27,308 nt of DNA from a virus. Positions within the stretch are counted from its first letter, which is position 1, and every line of letters starts with the position of its first letter. The translations under genes and the position numbers were made by a program. The notes beneath the pieces were generated by a model, which worked only from the letters and a program-made list of their open reading frames with translations, was not told the origin of the DNA and did not search any database. The stretch is taken from positions 1-27,308 of IMG/VR virus record IMGVR_UViG_3300021197_000393. One strand, written 5' to 3'. Below, one piece after another: positions 23,743-27,308 of this stretch.

Positions 23743-24035
23743 TATCCTCTGTATCCACCACCTGCTGCTTTATAGGCTTTGGCAACCATCTGTGCTTTTC
23801 TTGCACTCCATTGACCGGGTGAACCCCCTTTACCACCTGCTTTGATACGGTTGAATATTTTCTTACGCATGGTTGGTTTAGTGTAATTACCTGCACTATT
23901 TACGGTACTCCCCCCACTTTTTAGCTTTAAAGTTGATAAAGACTTAGCTTGACTAGCGTGACTCTTACTAGCCTTCTTTAATCCTTTAATTACTTTTTTT
24001 ACTACTTTTCTTGCCTGTGGCTTTTTTGTTGGCAT
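23742..24035 (-). CDS. Small basic DNA-binding-like protein, 97 aa
   Basis: ATG 24035 (MPTKKPQARKVVKK) is favoured over ATG 24047 because GAGG sits at a good distance before it. The first 60 residues are Lys/Arg/Ser-rich. The C-terminal 25 residues, SPGQWSARKAQMVAKAYKAA ending GGGYRG, are a motif widespread in marine phages, probably a small nucleic-acid-binding module. It overlaps the previous gene by 50 bases. The motif also occurs as the C-terminus of other phage proteins, so this may be one carrier of a mobile module. Confidence 0.7.
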   Translation of the reverse strand: MPTKKPQARKVVKKVIKGLKKASKSHASQAKSLSTLKLKSGGSTVNSAGNYTKPTMRKKIFNRIKAGGKGGSPGQWSARKAQMVAKAYKAAGGGYRG

Positions 24036-24693
24036 CTCTATCCTCATATAAGTTATTAAATGTGGTAAATGGGTCTAGATAAGATTCATGTGACTCTGCT
24101 GAATGTAACCATTGCGATGGTGCAAAGTCAGGTGCTCCTTCTCCTGTAACCCATAGAGCAGGACTTGTAGCTCTTACTCTGTTATTTGGCAGTGCAACAA
24201 TGTTGCCTGTCCATTTTCCTGCATCCAACAAGTACATCACGTGTGACTGTTTATGTTGTGCAGGGTCATCTGCTATGTCACTGTCTGTATAATCAACAGT
24301 AAACATATACTTAGCTGTATAGAACTCATTGCCTATCTTACATAACCAAGGACTAGAACTTACTCTGTCCATAACTATGATGCTATGATTTCTTGATTCA
24401 CAATCCCAAGGTTGACATAAGTGGTCTTCCATTGGTTCTGCCCATTCATCTACAGGTATATCGGCTACTAGTGCTTGTATAGGCATCCTTGCCCACATTG
24501 CACCACCGTGTACATTCTCTTCTTCTGTACAACCTGTGAAGACTACCTGAAAACTTAGTGACCTATCAGGTATGGTATTGACTGCGAAAGCTAGTGCGTG
24601 TAGGTATTCACCGTGATAATTCATATGATTACAAGTGAACTCCTTACGTACCCAACATTTAAAATGTGGTACGTTACTTATAAGATATGACAT
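23986..24693 (-). CDS. Conserved hypothetical protein, 235 aa
   Basis: The N-terminal part SYLISNVPHFKCWVRKEF and HGEYLHALAFAVNTIPDRSL is a pattern I associate with a large conserved family in marine phages with no assigned role. The protein has several Cys and Trp/Phe residues and an acidic, beta-rich middle (MPIQALVADIPVDEWAEPM), then a low-complexity, basic C-terminus. No catalytic motif is evident. The start shares one base with the stop of the upstream gene. It lies in the block of small basic proteins and is the largest globular protein there. Confidence 0.7.
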   Translation of the reverse strand: MSYLISNVPHFKCWVRKEFTCNHMNYHGEYLHALAFAVNTIPDRSLSFQVVFTGCTEEENVHGGAMWARMPIQALVADIPVDEWAEPMEDHLCQPWDCESRNHSIIVMDRVSSSPWLCKIGNEFYTAKYMFTVDYTDSDIADDPAQHKQSHVMYLLDAGKWTGNIVALPNNRVRATSPALWVTGEGAPDFAPSQWLHSAESHESYLDPFTTFNNLYEDRDANKKATGKKSSKKSN

Positions 24694-25394
24694 TACTTAC
24701 GTTTAGCTGCTCCACCTTTAGCCATGTACTTAGTTTTCTTCATACTAGCACCACCAGCTTTCATTTTCATCTTTTTAGTTGGTGTACCATAGCCACCTTT
24801 TGCCATGTATTTAGTTTTCTTCTTCATCATAGCACCACCTCCTGCTGCTTTTTTTGTTTTTAAAGAAGATGCTAACTTTGCAAAATAGTCACTTCTTTTT
24901 TTAGTTTCTGAAGGTGATTTAAATTTTGCGTCTTTTTTAGCCATCTCTTTTTCTTTGTCTATCTCAGCTAATCTCTGAGCAATAGTTCCTTTACTACCAT
25001 CTTTAAGTGTAACCATTTTTACGTCTTTGGTTTTCTTTTCCATTATGGATTTTTTTCTTGTGTTTTTCTTCTCTGTATTAGTCTTCTCGGTCTTTTTAGT
25101 TTCTACCTTCTTTTCTGTTTTCTTAGGCTTTACTACCTTTGGTTTTTTTGTAGGTAGTTCAATCTTAGCCTTAATAATATTAGATTTCTTCTTTTCGTCT
25201 TTTAGTTTATTTTCTACAGTTTTTGTTGTCACTGGAGTTACATTCATAGCTTTAAACTTAGCCATAGATAACATCCTTAAGTCATTGACTGCTTTTATAA
25301 ACTCTCTACCACCTTTAGGGTATTTTTTATTAAGCTCTTGTCTTTTTTCTTTTTTATACTTTCGTAATTTCTTCATATCGTCTGCGTAAGACAT
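24693..25394 (-). CDS. Lysine-rich repeat protein, 233 aa
   Basis: The protein is about a quarter lysine. The C-terminal third carries four GG-containing motifs, two of them TKYMAKGG, with KAAGGGAMM and KMKAGGASM beside them. The central part is a Lys/Glu/Thr low-complexity helix (PTKKPKVVKPKKTEKKVETK). The first 60 residues look more folded (MKKLRKYKKEKRQELNKKY). AAGGAG precedes ATG 25394. Such proteins could bind DNA or be virion core proteins; nothing is established. Confidence 0.7.
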   Translation of the reverse strand: MSYADDMKKLRKYKKEKRQELNKKYPKGGREFIKAVNDLRMLSMAKFKAMNVTPVTTKTVENKLKDEKKKSNIIKAKIELPTKKPKVVKPKKTEKKVETKKTEKTNTEKKNTRKKSIMEKKTKDVKMVTLKDGSKGTIAQRLAEIDKEKEMAKKDAKFKSPSETKKRSDYFAKLASSLKTKKAAGGGAMMKKKTKYMAKGGYGTPTKKMKMKAGGASMKKTKYMAKGGAAKRK

Positions 25395-25395
25395 G

Positions 25396-25656
25396 TTATG
25401 TTCTCCTTGTTAATTTTTTAGCATTGCGTGTTCTCTTAAAAGAACGATTAGCTGTTTTAGATGTGACAGCTAGATTACCGATTTGATTATCTTTTGGGTT
25501 TCCGTTTCTATGATGCACATCTTTACCATCACCTTTGGCTGTACCCCCAGCCTTCATAACTATCTTACGTGCTTTATTTCTACCTGCTCTGTTCACCTTC
25601 TGTGCAGGTTTAGAGTGGTAGTTAGCATATTCTTTTTTGTAATTTCTACTAGACAT
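25396..25656 (-). CDS. Short HNH-type endonuclease-like protein, 86 aa
   Basis: Residues about 46-72 match an HNH core: KDVHHRNGNPKDNQIGNL with the two histidines and Asn/Asp residues, followed by SKTANRSFKRT. The preceding segment is basic (RAGRNKARKIVMKAGG). The zinc-finger-like extra cysteines of some HNH proteins are absent, so it may be a minimal nuclease or an inactive relative. The true start is ATG 25656; a TTG just upstream is not needed. HNH proteins assist terminase in some phages, but this one is 5 kb from the terminase genes. Overlaps upstream by eight bases. Confidence 0.68.
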   Translation of the reverse strand: MSSRNYKKEYANYHSKPAQKVNRAGRNKARKIVMKAGGTAKGDGKDVHHRNGNPKDNQIGNLAVTSKTANRSFKRTRNAKKLTRRT

Positions 25657-26056
25657 CAAAACCCATATTTTTTACAGCATCTCTGCCTTTAGAACTTTTT
25701 GCCAATATACGTAATCCTTTGTTTGGTAGGTTATCTGTAACTGAACCACCATTTGAATACATATGCTTCTTGCCACCTACACTGCCACCATAAGCCATTT
25801 CAGTTTTCTTAGATTTCTTTTTAAGATTTTTAGGTTTAGGTTTTGGTGTTGTAATTATAATAGATAAAGTTGAAGGTCCTGTTAATTCAGAGTTCATGGG
25901 ATTAGCAGGGTCAAGGTCGTGAAACTCACCTGTCTTATCGTAGTATGCTTTAAATTGTTTCTTTGTCATCTTAGGTTTTAACTGTTTAAGTTGTGCCTTT
26001 TTACGGTCTTTATCAGACGTTGCTTTAGTACCTATCATTTTAGCTTGCTCTGTCAT
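25649..26056 (-). CDS. Small protein with C-terminal conserved motif, 135 aa
   Basis: The final 20-odd residues (NKGLRILAKSSKGRDAVKNM, ending GFDV) are a motif I associate with a family of small marine-phage proteins. The middle carries AYGGSVGGKKHMYSNGGSV, Gly/Ser-rich GG elements like those in neighbouring proteins. The first 60 residues are basic with TKKQFKAYYDKTGEFHDLDP. The start lies ten bases after the stop of the upstream 97-aa gene. Function unknown; tight clustering suggests a shared takeover or virion role. Confidence 0.7.
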   Translation of the reverse strand: MTEQAKMIGTKATSDKDRKKAQLKQLKPKMTKKQFKAYYDKTGEFHDLDPANPMNSELTGPSTLSIIITTPKPKPKNLKKKSKKTEMAYGGSVGGKKHMYSNGGSVTDNLPNKGLRILAKSSKGRDAVKNMGFDV

Positions 26057-26066
26057 AGTTATTTCC

Positions 26067-26360
26067 CTACCATTTTACTTTATGTGACCAATACTTCGCT
26101 GATAACTTTGAAGTTGGTTTACCTTGAGCATTATGCCTTGCATAGTAACTCTTCTTACGTGCCTTATCCTTCGCTGTGGTCGGATTCTTTCCTGCACCTT
26201 TTACACCCTGTTGTCCAAAACGAATAAACTTATATGTGTCACCTTCTTTTGCCATTACGCAGTGTGACTTAGTAGGATGGCTAGGAGTTCTCTTAGGTTT
26301 GTTTACACCCTTGAGACCTTCTTCCTTCATTTTTGTTTTGACTCGTTCAGGTATAGCCAT
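26067..26360 (-). CDS. DUF6321-like small protein, 97 aa
   Basis: The central and C-terminal pattern (YKFIRFGQQGVKGAG, ARKKSYYARHNAQG and AKYWSHKVKW) is one I associate with DUF6321, a small, basic protein of marine phages. Its core has one cysteine (HCVMAK) and aromatic residues. The start overlaps the upstream stop region (TAA directly before ATG). No function is known. Aromatic and basic residues suggest binding to nucleic acid, which is inference. Confidence 0.75.
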   Translation of the reverse strand: MAIPERVKTKMKEEGLKGVNKPKRTPSHPTKSHCVMAKEGDTYKFIRFGQQGVKGAGKNPTTAKDKARKKSYYARHNAQGKPTSKLSAKYWSHKVKW

Positions 26361-26573
26361 TTAAGTGCTCACTTTATCTTTGTCTTTTTCTATTTCTATA
26401 CATTTATACTTCATTGCTTGGAAGTTAGGCATATACTCTGGTAAATCCTTAGCTATTTCATAGGCACGTGAGATACATTTATTTTTATTTTCGTATGGTC
26501 CTTCTAAATCTGCTAGTGTGTGGCATATATTGGAAGTACCAATCATGCATACGAGTACAAGTGTCTCGAACAT
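26361..26573 (-). CDS. Small secreted- or membrane-type four-cysteine protein, 70 aa
   Basis: An N-terminal hydrophobic stretch (FETLVLVCMIGT) could be a signal or membrane segment. It is followed by C17, C33 and C58 plus C9 in the hydrophobic part. Layout and spacing (C33 to C58) resemble the 60-aa protein at 23174-23356 (C27 to C54), suggesting distant paralogues. AAGGGA lies eight bases before ATG 26573, which overlaps the stop of the first gene. Possible export with one disulfide. Function unknown. Confidence 0.65.
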   Translation of the reverse strand: MFETLVLVCMIGTSNICHTLADLEGPYENKNKCISRAYEIAKDLPEYMPNFQAMKYKCIEIEKDKDKVST

Positions 26574-26773
26574 TACAACATCCCTTCTGCTATCATTGCT
26601 GTTTCTACATGCTTTAACGTATAACGCACACCTGTGTCAGCTTCAATAGCAGCACGCACATAAAATACGGAACTATGTGGTATATGAAGGTTCTTTAGTT
26701 TATTAGTACGAATAGCATCATAGAATGCTTCTAAAATATTCTCTGGTGTGTTTAGTTTTACTGATTTTTTCAT
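26573..26773 (-). CDS. First gene of the block, hypothetical protein, 66 aa
   Basis: ATG 26773 is preferred over an in-frame TTG at 26782. The protein is helical, with VKLNTPENILEAFYDAIRTN, then SSVFYVRAAIEADTG and an ending AMIAEGML that I associate with marine phage homologues of unknown function. No strong ribosome site is seen, but it is the first gene after the leader promoter at 26909-26937. The expected 5' untranslated region is about 130 bases and carries a direct repeat. An early regulatory role is possible; no DNA-binding motif is clear. Confidence 0.68.
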   Translation of the reverse strand: MKKSVKLNTPENILEAFYDAIRTNKLKNLHIPHSSVFYVRAAIEADTGVRYTLKHVETAMIAEGML

Positions 26774-26825
26774 GTTTGTCAAGGGGTAAAATTTATTTAG
26801 TACAGATAATTAATATATCTATGTA

Positions 26826-26897
26826 CATTTAAGTGTTTCATATATATGTATTTAACAAGAATAAGTAATAATCATTTATATGTATCATTTAAGTGTT
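26826..26897 (-). repeat. 12-bp direct repeat in the leader, 60 bp apart
   Basis: CATTTAAGTGTT occurs at 26826-26837 and 26886-26897 with similarity extending into TACATA on one side. Both copies lie just downstream of the leader promoter start, so they could be an operator pair or mRNA elements. Confidence 0.6.
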
Positions 26898-26908
26898 AGT
26901 TATACATA

Positions 26909-26937
26909 ATTATACTCGATTTTGTAAATGTTGTCAA
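26909..26937 (-). promoter_or_regulatory. Perfect sigma70-type leader promoter
   Basis: On the minus strand TTGACA (26937-26932), a 17-base AT-rich spacer and TATAAT (26914-26909) match the consensus at all 12 positions. It lies in true intergenic DNA upstream of the first gene and points into the whole block; transcript start near 26902. It should be read by the host's housekeeping sigma factor. Confidence 0.82.
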
Positions 26938-27308
26938 GTCCAATTATTTTTAATATGTACGATTCTTGTATTCAAGTGATAAAAATGCAACATATTACTA
27001 GGTAAGTAAGCATTTAACAGTTATACTTGTGGTTAACACCTTAAAAATCACTTCTGTGTAGTTCTCCAAGCACGTATACGTACACCCCCCACCTGTCGCA
27101 TGCCCTATACCCCATGTTTTCTATCACTTTTCCTAGTTTCAAATAAAAAATACCTTCAAACCCTTGTAAACTGTACATTTTTTATGTTTCACTCTAGCTA
27201 AGTCATTGATTTTATTACATTTTATATGTCTATATCAACTGTTTATCTATCAGTTACCCTTAAATGTATCATTCAAAAAGTACTAACCCCTTGTTTTTGC
27301 TACAGAAT

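Larger units (their letters stand above)
26774..27308. other. Non-coding leader region, AT-rich
   Basis: About 535 bases hold no gene I can support on either strand. It contains the leader promoter, a direct repeat, a perfect ten-base palindrome ACGTATACGT (27072-27081), a GCATGC (27098-27103) and three C-runs of 3-6 bases (27085-27113), which are G-runs on the minus strand. A weak extra promoter-like pair (TTGATA, 18 bases, TAAAAT) lies at 27209-27238. It may include a replication or packaging site or the genome end, none of which can be shown here. Confidence 0.6.

Noticed and set aside
1206-26773. Plus-strand genes
   Set aside because: All plus-strand open frames seen are antisense to recognisable minus-strand genes and lack start signals.
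26777-26782. TTGACA at the start of the first gene
   Set aside because: No acceptable -10 box at 16-18 bases downstream (AAAACT only).
27041-27178. 45-aa minus-strand frame in the leader region
   Set aside because: No ribosome site and upstream of the leader promoter; sequence looks unlike the small basic neighbours. Kept as non-coding.

Overview
This 27.3-kb window is a piece of a low-GC tailed-phage genome (Caudoviricetes). Every gene I can support reads leftward, on the minus strand. TerL, portal, an acidic scaffold-like protein, major capsid protein and tail genes occur in the usual order. No tape-measure gene is visible and adaptor/hub-like proteins are, so a short-tailed (podovirus-like) particle is more likely. 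The small-protein families, AT-rich codons, marine-phage-style capsid and adaptor proteins and 2OG-Fe(II) oxygenases suggest a marine phage of an AT-rich bacterium (Pelagibacter- or SAR-type host). That host call comes from family resemblance, not from a search. No integrase, replication gene, RNA polymerase, tRNA or CRISPR array was seen.

Reading in the direction of transcription (high to low coordinates): a 0.5-kb non-coding leader (26774-27308) carries a perfect sigma70-type promoter. About 16 small, mostly basic or membrane genes follow (21.9-26.8 kb), including a short HNH protein. Three small genes lie in apparent gaps: an 8-cysteine metallothionein-like peptide, a TTG-started DUF1289 protein and a 41-aa peptide. 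Next come holin and T4-type endolysin (21.1-21.9 kb), small and large terminase (18.6-21.1 kb), portal (16.5-18.6 kb), a 504-aa virion-associated protein, the scaffold-like protein, capsid and capsid-associated genes (11.5-16.3 kb). Then come a repeat-rich beta protein, adaptor and hub genes (7.7-11.5 kb), a collagen-like tail fibre with its assembly protein (5.6-7.7 kb), two different 2OG-Fe(II) oxygenases, a membrane/coiled-coil protein and a block of long helical, probably internal virion proteins (1-4.1 kb). The last gene runs off the window.

Genes are packed with TAATG or ATGA overlaps, so translation is probably coupled. Transcription appears to be boosted inside the block. I found three perfect TTGACA-N17-TATAAT promoters and three 11/12 matches, all on the coding strand and several inside genes. 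One lies just before the capsid gene, whose 5' leader has three inverted repeats; a hairpin follows the capsid-associated gene. Most interesting are the small cysteine-rich genes, the coding-strand promoter series, the collagen fibre beside two dioxygenases, and a GG-containing motif shared by seven otherwise unlike proteins.
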